From Streptomyces diastatochromogenes (GTDB taxonomy: Bacteria > Actinomycetota > Actinomycetes > Streptomycetales > Streptomycetaceae): a DNA stretch of 36,559 nucleotides. Below are positions 23,209 through 31,366 of this stretch, piece after piece. How positions within the stretch are numbered: the stretch's first letter is position 1; each line of letters begins with the position of its first letter. The notes under the pieces were generated by a model. That model saw only the letters and a program-made list of their open reading frames with translations, was not told where the DNA came from and made no database searches. The translations under genes and the position numbers were made by a program. Location: the NCBI GenBank assembly GCA_001418405.1, contig LIQL01000046.1:1-36559 (forward strand). The letters are read 5' to 3'.

Positions 23209-23301
23209 CGGCAGACTACTCAGGCAGGAGTGGGCTCACAAGGGGTGACTGTGACAAGCGCCGTCGATTCGGGAGGACGATGACAGCGCGGCGGCTTGCT
23301 G

Positions 23302-23322
23302 TAGTATCCCGCTGACTAATCA
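23302..23322 (+). promoter_or_regulatory. Possible pilB -10 box and adjoining operator copy
   Basis: TAGTAT at 23302-23307 fits a -10 box, with ATGACA at a 16-base distance as a weak -35. CTGACTAATCA at 23312-23322, just downstream, repeats the pilA-side palindrome with one change. Confidence 0.4.
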
Positions 23323-23341
23323 ACAGCTGACAGTACTGCGG

Positions 23342-25240
23342 ATGCACTCGCGGCGAATGATCGGCCGTTGTTCCGGATGCGCGAAAGGGGTGGGTTCCTT
23401 GGCGAATCGCCGGCTTCTCAGGCGCCGCGCGGCGACGACAAGCCCTGCGGGCGAGGACGGCACCCCGCCCGATGGCACGCAGGGCCCGGCACCGTCTCCG
23501 GTCCCGGCGGGCGAACCGGTCCGGGACGCGATGCCTGGCGCGGCGCAGTCGCCGCCCGCAGGGCAGAAGCGGCCGCGCATCGGCGAACTGCTGGTGCAGC
23601 GCGGGCTGCTCACCCCGGCGCAGGTGGACGAGGCACTCCTACAGCAGTCGGCGCCGGGCAAGCGACTCGGCGCCCTCCTGGTCGAACTCGGCATGGTCGA
23701 CGAGCGGTCACTCATCGAGGCGCTGTCGGTTCAACTCGGCGTCCCGGTCGCCGACCTGCGCCAGAGCGAACCTGATCCCGAGGCGGCCGCCCGGGTGCCG
23801 GAGGCACTGGCCCGCTCGCTGGGCGTCGTCGCGGTGCAGCGGGTCGAGGGCACGCTGCTGATCGCGGCGGGCGACCCGGGTGACCCGCGCGTGCTCGACG
23901 AGGTCGGCCGGGCCGTCGCGCCGGATCGGGTGCAGTTGGCGATCGCGGCTCCCTCGGACATCCGGCGCTCGATCGACAGCACCTACCGGGCGCTGGCCGG
24001 CGTCAGCAGCCTGGTCGAGGCCTTCGAGGCGACCGAGACCGGCCGCAACGCCAACTCCGGGGCCAGGGTGGTGAGCGAGGACGCGCCGGTCGTGCACCTG
24101 GTCAACCTCATGCTGACCCAGGGCCTGCGCGACCGGGCCTCGGACATCCACATCGAACCGCACGCCGACCGGGTCCGGGTCCGGTACCGCATCGACGGCG
24201 CGCTGCACGACGTGCTGAGCCTGCCGGAGAACATGGGCCCGTCCGTGGTCAGCCGGATCAAGATCATGGCCAACATGAACATCGTCGACCGGCGGCGTCC
24301 GCAGGACGGGCAGATCGCCACCGAGATCGACGGCAGGTCGGTCGACATCCGGGTCGCGACCAGCCCCACCATCTGGGGCGAGAAGGCGGTGCTGCGGCTG
24401 CTCGACAGCAACCGCACGCTGTTCCGGCTGGGCGAGCTCGGCATGCCCGCCGCGACCTACGAACGGTTCTCGTCCCTGCTGCGCTCCCCATACGGCATGG
24501 TCGCCTGCGGCGGACCGACCGGCAGCGGCAAGACCACCACCCTGTACGCCACGCTCGGTGAACTGAACCAGAGCGAGCGCAACATCACCACCATCGAAGA
24601 CCCGGTGGAGTACGTGTTCCCGTCGGTCAACCAGATCCAGATCAACGACCAGGCAGGCATCTCGTTCGCGACCGGGCTGCGCTCGATCCTCCGGCAGGAC
24701 CCCGACGTGATCCTGGTCGGCGAGATCCGAGACGCCGAGACGGCGCGGATCGCCGTCGAGTCCGCTCTCACCGGCCACTTCGTGCTGTCGTCCATCCACG
24801 CCGCCGACGCCTGCTCCGCGCTGCACCGGTTCGTCGACATGGGTATAGAGCCGTTCCTGATCACCTCCACGATCGCCGGGGTGGTCAGCCAGCGACTGGT
24901 GCGGCGGATCTGCGATCAGTGCCGCGAGCCCTACGAGCCGGGCGTGGACGAACTGGCCTTCTTCGCAAAGGCCGGCGGGTCGACCGACAACGGGTTCTGG
25001 CAGGGCCGGGGCTGCAACTTCTGTTCCCGGACCGGCTACCAGGAGCGGATCGGCGTCTTCGAACTGCTCGTGATGAGCGACGCGGTCAAGCGGCTGCTCG
25101 TCGAGAAAGCGCCGATCGACAGCCTGCGCAAGGCCGCCCGCGAGCAGCACATGGACAGCCTCCTGGACGGAGGCGTCCGTCTGGTGGAGGAGGGCGTCAC
25201 GACCATCGCCGAGATCATGTCCAGCGTGTACGTGGTCTAG
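23342..25240 (+). CDS. pilB: Type IV pilus extension ATPase PilB
   Basis: Hexameric cytoplasmic motor of 632 residues that drives pilus assembly. A GspE-N domain spans about 77-210 (RIGELLVQRGLLTPAQVDEALLQQ marks its start). The C-terminal motor has Walker A GPTGSGKTT (about 391-399), Asp box ITTIEDPVEY, Walker B DPDVILVGEIRD and His box GHFVLSSIHAAD. The zinc site C-x-x-C pairs CDQC and CNFC separate PilB from PilT. The start is uncertain: ATG 23342 lacks a ribosome site, while TTG 23399 has AAAGGGG eight bases upstream; residues 1-70 are a low-complexity Pro/Gly tail either way. First gene of the plus-strand pilus operon; a hairpin follows the stop. Confidence 0.95.
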   Translation: MHSRRMIGRCSGCAKGVGSLANRRLLRRRAATTSPAGEDGTPPDGTQGPAPSPVPAGEPVRDAMPGAAQSPPAGQKRPRIGELLVQRGLLTPAQVDEALLQQSAPGKRLGALLVELGMVDERSLIEALSVQLGVPVADLRQSEPDPEAAARVPEALARSLGVVAVQRVEGTLLIAAGDPGDPRVLDEVGRAVAPDRVQLAIAAPSDIRRSIDSTYRALAGVSSLVEAFEATETGRNANSGARVVSEDAPVVHLVNLMLTQGLRDRASDIHIEPHADRVRVRYRIDGALHDVLSLPENMGPSVVSRIKIMANMNIVDRRRPQDGQIATEIDGRSVDIRVATSPTIWGEKAVLRLLDSNRTLFRLGELGMPAATYERFSSLLRSPYGMVACGGPTGSGKTTTLYATLGELNQSERNITTIEDPVEYVFPSVNQIQINDQAGISFATGLRSILRQDPDVILVGEIRDAETARIAVESALTGHFVLSSIHAADACSALHRFVDMGIEPFLITSTIAGVVSQRLVRRICDQCREPYEPGVDELAFFAKAGGSTDNGFWQGRGCNFCSRTGYQERIGVFELLVMSDAVKRLLVEKAPIDSLRKAAREQHMDSLLDGGVRLVEEGVTTIAEIMSSVYVV

Positions 25241-25272
25241 GGCGTGTCCGACCCTGACCCATCGGACACGCC
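25241..25272 (+). terminator. Hairpin between pilB and pilC
   Basis: Perfect 11-base arms GGCGTGTCCGA and TCGGACACGCC with a 10-base loop, starting immediately after the pilB stop. As pilC to pilT are tightly chained and pilB is not, this may be a partial terminator or a processing site within the operon. Confidence 0.55.
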
Positions 25273-25352
25273 GCAGTACCCGGCGCGCTGGATGCCGCAC
25301 CCACACACTGACGACGCGAACCTCTGACACCGGAAACCAGGAGGGCACCGGC

Positions 25353-26564
25353 ATGGCCACCTTCAAGTACGTCGCGGTCGGCCCGGACGGCAAGCGGGCC
25401 ACCGGCGTGCTCAAGGGCTCCAGTGTCGACGGCGTGACCGACAGCCTGACCCGGCAGGGCTACGACGTGCGGTCGGTCAAGGCCGCGGGCCGCAACCTGC
25501 TGCAACTCGAACTCACCGCGGCAAAGGTCGACCTGGTCGAGCTGAGCAACTTCTCCCGCCAGATGGCCGCCTTCATCAAGGCCGGAGTGCCCATCCTGGA
25601 CGCCCTGGAGATCATCCGCGCCGAGACCAAGGACAAGAAGCTGGGCACGGTGCTCGTCGACGTCATGGACTCGCTGCGATTCGGCGAAAGCTTCGCCGCC
25701 GCGATGGCCGCGCACACCGCCGCGCTCCCGCCGTTCTACATCTCCGTCCTCCGCTCCGCAGAGGCGACCGGTGAACTCGACGTGGTGATGGCCCAGTTGG
25801 GCCGCTACATCGAGCGCGACGTCGAAGGACGGCGCAGTATCCGCTCCGCCCTGACCTATCCGAGCCTGGTGATGGCTCTGGCCGTCGCCGTCGTCCTCGT
25901 CCTCGTCATCTTCGTGCTGCCCCGTTTCAAGGTGTTCTTCGAGTCCTTCCACGCGGAACTGCCGCTGCCGACCCGGATCCTGCTGGGCTTCACCGACTTC
26001 GTCACGGCCTGGTACCTGGTCATCGTCGGCGTGCTCGTCGCGCTCGTCGCGGCACTGATCGCCGGCCTGCGGACCGAGCGGGGACGGGTGCTGCGCGACC
26101 GCCTCCTGCTGGCGACACCGGTGGTCGGCGACGTGGTCCGCTTCATGGTCATCGAACGGTTCTGCCGCATCCTGACCTCGATGATCAAGGCCGGCGTGCC
26201 CATCCCGGAGGCGCTCAGCCTGGCCAGCTCGGGCGCCAACAACCTGGTGTACGAACGGTCCATCGGGACGGCCCAGACGGAGATGCTCGAAGGTGGTGGC
26301 ATCTCCCAACCGATCGCCCGCACCAAGCTGTTCCCCGGGGCGGTCACCCAGATGATGCGCGTGGGGGAAGAGACCGGGACCCTCGACGACCAGCTTGAGA
26401 ACGTGTCGGAATTCTACGAGAAGGAACTGCAGCACAAACTCAAGCGGCTGACCAGCCTGTTCGAGCCGACCGTGGTGATCCTGGTCGGGGTCGTCGTGGG
26501 GTTCGTGGCCGTCGCCCTCCTCACGGCGATCTACGGCGTCTACAACCAGGTCAACGTCCAATGA
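25353..26564 (+). CDS. pilC: Type IV pilus platform protein PilC
   Basis: Polytopic membrane protein of 403 residues on which pilins are assembled; it couples to PilB and PilT. Begins FKYVAVGPDGKRATGVL, the family start. Two GspF domains are visible: LSNFSRQMAAFIKAGVPILDAL near 65-86 and FCRILTSMIKAGVPIPEAL near 265-283. Three membrane segments: LAVAVVLVLVIFVLP (about 172), LVIVGVLVALVAALIAG (about 222) and VVILVGVVVGFVAVALL (about 375). Ribosome site AGGAGGG before ATG 25353. The final codons overlap the next gene (ATGA). Confidence 0.95.
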   Translation: MATFKYVAVGPDGKRATGVLKGSSVDGVTDSLTRQGYDVRSVKAAGRNLLQLELTAAKVDLVELSNFSRQMAAFIKAGVPILDALEIIRAETKDKKLGTVLVDVMDSLRFGESFAAAMAAHTAALPPFYISVLRSAEATGELDVVMAQLGRYIERDVEGRRSIRSALTYPSLVMALAVAVVLVLVIFVLPRFKVFFESFHAELPLPTRILLGFTDFVTAWYLVIVGVLVALVAALIAGLRTERGRVLRDRLLLATPVVGDVVRFMVIERFCRILTSMIKAGVPIPEALSLASSGANNLVYERSIGTAQTEMLEGGGISQPIARTKLFPGAVTQMMRVGEETGTLDDQLENVSEFYEKELQHKLKRLTSLFEPTVVILVGVVVGFVAVALLTAIYGVYNQVNVQ

Positions 26565-26995
26565 CCGGCCCGGCACGCCGCCCGCGGCGCCGCCGCGGCG
26601 AAGAGGGCGAGACCCTGATCGAGGTTCTCGTCGCCGTGGTGCTCATGGGCGTTGCCTTCGTGATCATCCTCGGGGGCATCGGCACCGCGATCATCAGCTC
26701 GGTTACGCAGCAGAAGGTGACCAGCGCCGACTCGGTCATCCGCAGCGCCGCCGAGAAGGTCGTCAGCGACCCGTACGTGTCCTGCGCCAGTAGTTACGAG
26801 ACTCCGGCGCCGCCGACCGGGTACACCGTGACCGTCAAGATCGAGTACTGGGACGGGGTGGGTGCGTTCGGCCAGCCCTGCCCGACGGCCGATACCGGAG
26901 TGCAGAAGGTGACGCTCACCGTGCACCAGACCGGCCCACACCCCGTCAGGGACGCGATGCTCGAGGTGGTCAAGCGGGAGTCGATGCTGTCATGA
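26561..26995 (+). CDS. Pseudopilin with a class-III leader (PilV/GspI-like)
   Basis: 144 residues. The basic leader PARRPRRRRGEEG ends in Gly16; the mature sequence ETLIEVLVAVVLMGVAFVII has Glu at position 5 and, unusually, Glu at position 1 instead of Phe/Met. The hydrophobic helix is followed by a soluble domain with two Cys (SCASSY, QPCPT). Size and order after pilC fit a minor pilin that primes assembly. ATG overlaps the pilC stop (ATGA), so it is translationally coupled. Assignment to PilV or GspI is by position and hydrophobic motif only. Confidence 0.85.
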   Translation: MTGPARRPRRRRGEEGETLIEVLVAVVLMGVAFVIILGGIGTAIISSVTQQKVTSADSVIRSAAEKVVSDPYVSCASSYETPAPPTGYTVTVKIEYWDGVGAFGQPCPTADTGVQKVTLTVHQTGPHPVRDAMLEVVKRESMLS

Positions 26996-27516
26996 CGACG
27001 CAACAGCCAACTGGGCGCTCGGAGTCGGGGTTCACCCTGACCGAGTTGCTGGTCACGATCGTCATCGTGGGCATCATCGGGGTACTGCTGCCCAAGGCGA
27101 TCATCCTCGGGCTGCGGTTCACGGCGGGCACCGGGAAGCGGGTGGCCGCCACCAGCGCGGTGGGCACGCTCAACCGCTACTTCTACGGTGACGTGCAGAG
27201 CGCGGAGAACGTCACGACCGACCCCGCATGCGGCGTTGCCGGCGTGATCGTCCACCTGAGCTGGACCGGCACCGACGTCGTCTACACCTACGACCAGCCG
27301 ACCGGCGCCCTCAACCGGGTGAAGTGCACCGACCAAGGCGTCGTCACCACGTTGTTGGGCCGGTTCGACAACGCCACATCGCCCCATCCGGTGACTCTGA
27401 GCTGCGGTGCCGAGACCTCGTGCACCTCGCCCACGGAGGTAACGCTGACCGTGCAGATCGACCCCGCCGCGCCTCCAACGGCCCTCACCGCCGTCCGACG
27501 AGCGAGCTCGTCATGA
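26992..27516 (+). CDS. Pseudopilin with a class-III leader (PilW/GspJ-like)
   Basis: 174 residues. Leader ends at SESG (Gly13); mature start FTLTELLVTIVIVGIIGVL with Glu5. The soluble part has Tyr-rich strands (NRYFYGDV, DVVYTYDQ) and four cysteines (DPACGV, VKCT, SCGAETSC), which suggest two disulfides. Such proteins sit beneath the tip in a minor-pilin complex. Its ATG overlaps the previous stop and its own stop overlaps the next ATG. The name is by gene order and leader; sequence identity outside the leader is not recognised. Confidence 0.85.
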   Translation: MTTQQPTGRSESGFTLTELLVTIVIVGIIGVLLPKAIILGLRFTAGTGKRVAATSAVGTLNRYFYGDVQSAENVTTDPACGVAGVIVHLSWTGTDVVYTYDQPTGALNRVKCTDQGVVTTLLGRFDNATSPHPVTLSCGAETSCTSPTEVTLTVQIDPAAPPTALTAVRRASSS

Positions 27517-30500
27517 CCGGCCGCCTGAATCCGCGTAGCCTGCGCGACGACGAACAGGGCGCGACACTGATCCTCGCACTGGCCTTCGTCGTCGTCTTCG
27601 GCCTGGTCACCGTGTCGGTCCTGTCCTTCGCCGGCACGGGGCTGAAAGCCGCGGGCGTGTTCGTCGACCAGGGCAAGCGGGGCTACAGCGCGGACGGTGC
27701 CACGCAGCTCGCGATCAAGAACTTCTCGCAGGGCAACCCCTGCGCCGACTACACCGCCCCGCCGCTCAACGGCCGGCAGATGATCGTCCACTGCGACCCC
27801 CTCAACGCGTCTCCCGCAACCACGCGCGCGACCCAACCGCAGGACGCGCTGCGCAGCCTGGGCCAGTCGGCGAAGGACGGCATCAATGTGAGCACGCGTG
27901 GACTGCGCGTACAGGGCAGCGTGTTCGCCAACTCGAACATCACCGCCGGCGCCGGCGCCTCGATGGTGGTGTCGGGCGACGTGTCCGCCGTCGGCAACTG
28001 CTCCAGCGCCGTGTCACAGACCCAGCTGCCCCCGGCCCAGGCGCCGTACCTGCACCACTGCGCCAACGACACTCCGCCGGCTCCCGCCGACAAGGTGATG
28101 GGCACCGACCCGGACTACGCCCCGCCCACCACGACCGTCCCGGTCCGGCAGACGGTACCCGCGTGCCCCGCCCCCGGTGCCTGGCTGGTGCGGTTGCAGC
28201 CCGGCTACTACGACGACGCCCGCGCCCTCACCCGCCTCACCGGTGGCGGTTGCCCCAACGTCGTCGTGTGGCTACAGCCGGGCATCTACTACTTCGACTT
28301 CACCTTCACCGGCGGCGCGGCGGTCTGGACGGTCGACGACCCCACGGTCAGCGTGGTCGGCGGCACGCGGGCAGGCTGGGATCCCGAGGCCCGCACCCGC
28401 CCGGCCATCCCCGCCCCGGGCGGTTGCGACAAAACGCGGCCCGAAGGCGTCGAGGTCATGATGGGCGGCGGCAGCCAGTTCCAGGTCGATCGTGGACACG
28501 TCGAACTGTGCGCCCCGGTGACCCCGGACGCGCAGCAGCTGGCGGTGTACGGGGTCCAGTCGCCGAAGCCGTCACACACACTGAAGCCGACAGAGGTGGT
28601 CACGAACACCGGCTTCGCCAACCCGGTCCATGCCCTGACCAGTGGCGAACAGCCGACCCTGCCCGGGTGTTCGCAGCCCACGGACACCGCGAGCTGCACG
28701 GCCGACGCGGTCCTCGACCCGACGAAACGTCAGTCGGCCTCGATGCAGCTCGCCGGCTTCACCCCGCAGGTGCCGCCCGGCTCGGTCATCACCAGCGCGA
28801 CGCTGCATGTGAAGCACGAGGACGACGGCAACCTGACCGCCCCCGGCGCGGTGAAGGTCACCACCGCCGTCGGCGGAGACGCCTGCCGCACCGACAACCT
28901 GCCCCGGCACACCGCGCTCGCCACGGATCCCCCGATCGACCTGCTGGGCGCGTGCGGGCTCACCAACCCGGCTCGGCTCACCGGCCTGACAGTGACCTAC
29001 GCCGCCGCCCTGGACGCCGGCGGCACCGCCGCCACGGAACGCCTGGACGGCATCTGGCTGGAGGTCGCCTACCGCACGCCGACCACGTTCAAGCCAACCG
29101 CCGTGACCGCATCGACCGGGTTCACCGCCAACGGCACCGATCCCGTCAACGCCCTGGAGATCGGCGAACAGCCGACACCGTTGGTGGCCGGCGCCGATCT
29201 GACCACGGCCGCCCCGTCCGCTTCGATCACCCTGGCCGGGTTCGGCCAGCCGCCCTTGCAGCCGGGGTCCACGATCGACTCTGCCGTGCTGCGGGTGGCC
29301 CATCGGGAGACCGGCGACGCGGCGGCGCCCAGAATCGACGTCACCCCCGCAGGCGGTGGTGACAGTTGTACCAACCTGCCGCTCACCGCGCGGCCCGGCC
29401 TGGGCGACGACCGCGTCGACCTGAAGGCGTGCGGCATCACCGACGCCGCACAGCTGACCGGCCTGACCGCGACCTACACCGCCGGACTGAAGCCGGGCGG
29501 CTCCGCCGGCGCCGATTCCCTGGACGGCATATGGCTCGAAATCGTCCATGACCCGCCGCCGCCCCGGCCGGCGACGAGCGCGAAGTCGACGACGTTCGCC
29601 CCCGCGGCCAACGCCGAGGCGATCGACGGCGCCAACACGGCCCACGCCACACTCGACTCGGTCACCGCGCCGGCCGCCACCATCGACCTCGGCGGTTACG
29701 ACACCCCTGCGGTGGCGCCCGGCTCGGTCCTGGACAAGGCCCTGCTGCACGTCGCGCATCGCGACGAGCCCGGGGCGGCCGGAGGACCGCCGCCGACGGT
29801 CGCGGTCACCCTGACCGGGCCCGGCCTACCCCGCTCCTGCACCACCTCGCAGAACCTCGCCACGCACCAGGACGCCCTGGACACCGACACCCTGGACCTG
29901 GTCGCCACCTGCGGGCTGACCGACCCCGCCCAGCTGACCGGCCTGGTCGTGACCTACACCGCCACCCTCGGCACCGGCAGCACCACCGCCACCGATCAGC
30001 TCGACGGCGTCACCCTGGAACTGGCCTACCGATCCCCGATCACGGTACGGCCCACCAAGGCGGTCAGCACCGCGGCGCCGACCGCCGCGGCGTTCCGCAA
30101 CCCGGAGAACGCGCAAGCGATCGACACCGGCAGCTCGACCGCGACGCTTGCCACGGCCACTCCGTCGGCGTCGATCCAGCTCGGCGCGTTCGCGATGCAG
30201 CCCCTGCCGGCGGGGGCGGTGATCGACAAGGTCGTGCTGCGCGTAGCGCACCAGGACGACGACACCACCCCCGCACCGCCCTCGCCGACAAAGCCACCCA
30301 CGGCCGCGCTGACCGTCTCCGGCACCGGCACCGCCTGCGACACGGCCCACGCCCTGACCGCCCATGAAGGGGCACTCGGTGTCGACGTGGTCGACCTCGG
30401 CGCCTGCGGGGTCACGAAGGACGACCAGTTGTCCAAGCTCGCTGTCGCCTATGCGGCGACGTTGGGCACGGGCAGTACCGACGCCGCCGACCAGCTCGAC

Positions 30501-31340
30501 GGCGTCGAACTCGACATCGTGTTCCGAGCCCCGTCCATCAGGGCCCTGTCCGACTGCCTGACCACGGGCAGCCGTTGCGCGGTGCTGAAGTCGACCGATG
30601 CCGCCGACACGACCACCGATCACAGCCGCCTGGTGATCAACGGCACCGTGTACGCGCCGACCGCTGCCGTCGACCTGTCGATGAGCCAGGTCAGCTCGCA
30701 GGTCGTCACCCGCGGCATCATCGCCCGGACCATCGATCTCGGCATCAGCCCGACCGCCGGATACCTCCGCCCGGTGATCGGAATCCCACCGGAGCCCGTG
30801 CTGTTCACGACCTATCCGGCCGTGATCGCGAAACCGGCGTCGGTCACCGCGATCACCGGGTTCACGACCCCGGCTCCCGGCGCGCCCGTCGACGTCACGG
30901 ACGCCACCATCCCCGGCGATGGCCAGGCGTCCCTCACGCTCGGCGGCTACGCCCAGCCGGCACCGGCCGCGACCGGGCCACTCGACCACGTCGTCCTGCA
31001 GGTGGCGCACCACGAGGACGGCGACGCGACGTCGGTGAAGATGTCGGTGGACTTCGCCGGCAGCACCTGCTCCGGCGTCGGCAAGTCACTGGACGTGCCG
31101 GTCCGTATCGGCTCCAGCGGCCCGGTGACCGACCAGGTCGACCTGGCACCGTGTGGCCTGACCAAAGCGTCCCAGTTGGCCGGGCTGACCGTGACCTACA
31201 CCGTCACCGCCGGGAGCGGCGGCGCGACCGAGCACCTCGGCGGCACCCGGATCGACCTGCTGTCCGGCCCGCTCGTCCAGGCCGCCGTGTCCTTCGACGG
31301 CCACACCAGCACCGTCAAGCAGTGGACGGTCCTGCCATGA
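27513..31340 (+). CDS. Giant PilX-like minor pilin/adhesin with five related repeats
   Basis: 1275 residues. The leader DDEQG (Gly16) is followed by ATLILALAFVVVFGLVTVSV, a pilin-like helix whose mature position 5 is Leu instead of Glu, as in PilX_N proteins and the tip subunit GspK. Residues 60-350 look beta-rich and glycine-rich, with PGIYYFDFTFTGG and VQGSVFANSNITAGAGA, like a beta-helix. Four tandem copies of a ~160-residue repeat start near 357, 526, 687 and 844; a fifth starts near 1106 after a linker with YAPTAAVDLSMSQV. Each repeat has a VAH-x-x-x-D strand, an L-x-A-C-G-L/I-T-x-x-x-Q-L block, G-L-x-V-T-Y and LDG-x-x-L-E, plus two cysteines. ATG 27513 overlaps the preceding stop; a frame running back to 27228 is a shadow. 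A likely tip adhesin; ligand unknown. Confidence 0.85.
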   Translation: MTGRLNPRSLRDDEQGATLILALAFVVVFGLVTVSVLSFAGTGLKAAGVFVDQGKRGYSADGATQLAIKNFSQGNPCADYTAPPLNGRQMIVHCDPLNASPATTRATQPQDALRSLGQSAKDGINVSTRGLRVQGSVFANSNITAGAGASMVVSGDVSAVGNCSSAVSQTQLPPAQAPYLHHCANDTPPAPADKVMGTDPDYAPPTTTVPVRQTVPACPAPGAWLVRLQPGYYDDARALTRLTGGGCPNVVVWLQPGIYYFDFTFTGGAAVWTVDDPTVSVVGGTRAGWDPEARTRPAIPAPGGCDKTRPEGVEVMMGGGSQFQVDRGHVELCAPVTPDAQQLAVYGVQSPKPSHTLKPTEVVTNTGFANPVHALTSGEQPTLPGCSQPTDTASCTADAVLDPTKRQSASMQLAGFTPQVPPGSVITSATLHVKHEDDGNLTAPGAVKVTTAVGGDACRTDNLPRHTALATDPPIDLLGACGLTNPARLTGLTVTYAAALDAGGTAATERLDGIWLEVAYRTPTTFKPTAVTASTGFTANGTDPVNALEIGEQPTPLVAGADLTTAAPSASITLAGFGQPPLQPGSTIDSAVLRVAHRETGDAAAPRIDVTPAGGGDSCTNLPLTARPGLGDDRVDLKACGITDAAQLTGLTATYTAGLKPGGSAGADSLDGIWLEIVHDPPPPRPATSAKSTTFAPAANAEAIDGANTAHATLDSVTAPAATIDLGGYDTPAVAPGSVLDKALLHVAHRDEPGAAGGPPPTVAVTLTGPGLPRSCTTSQNLATHQDALDTDTLDLVATCGLTDPAQLTGLVVTYTATLGTGSTTATDQLDGVTLELAYRSPITVRPTKAVSTAAPTAAAFRNPENAQAIDTGSSTATLATATPSASIQLGAFAMQPLPAGAVIDKVVLRVAHQDDDTTPAPPSPTKPPTAALTVSGTGTACDTAHALTAHEGALGVDVVDLGACGVTKDDQLSKLAVAYAATLGTGSTDAADQLDGVELDIVFRAPSIRALSDCLTTGSRCAVLKSTDAADTTTDHSRLVINGTVYAPTAAVDLSMSQVSSQVVTRGIIARTIDLGISPTAGYLRPVIGIPPEPVLFTTYPAVIAKPASVTAITGFTTPAPGAPVDVTDATIPGDGQASLTLGGYAQPAPAATGPLDHVVLQVAHHEDGDATSVKMSVDFAGSTCSGVGKSLDVPVRIGSSGPVTDQVDLAPCGLTKASQLAGLTVTYTVTAGSGGATEHLGGTRIDLLSGPLVQAAVSFDGHTSTVKQWTVLP
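28581..30530 (+). repeat. Four tandem diverged protein-coding repeats in the PilX-like gene
   Basis: Repeat units begin near 28581, 29088, 29571 and 30042, each about 160 codons. A fifth related unit begins near 30828. Protein similarity is clear but DNA identity is moderate, so the duplications are old and unlikely to recombine easily. Confidence 0.75.
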
Positions 31341-31366
31341 GCAAGCACGACACCTTGGAGGCCACC

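Noticed and set aside
23708..25414. Minus-strand frame of 568 codons opposite pilB
   Set aside because: Antisense to a clear pilB; composition is typical of GC-rich shadows.
27228..27512. N-terminal extension of the PilX-like protein
   Set aside because: The added residues are Arg/Pro/His-rich and antisense-like in composition; the ATG at 27513 overlapping the previous stop gives a proper class-III leader.
30575..31366. Extended pilT reading frame back to 30575
   Set aside because: It overlaps the PilX-like gene in another frame and reads as Arg-rich shadow; PilT family length and ribosome site place the start at 31337 or 31367.
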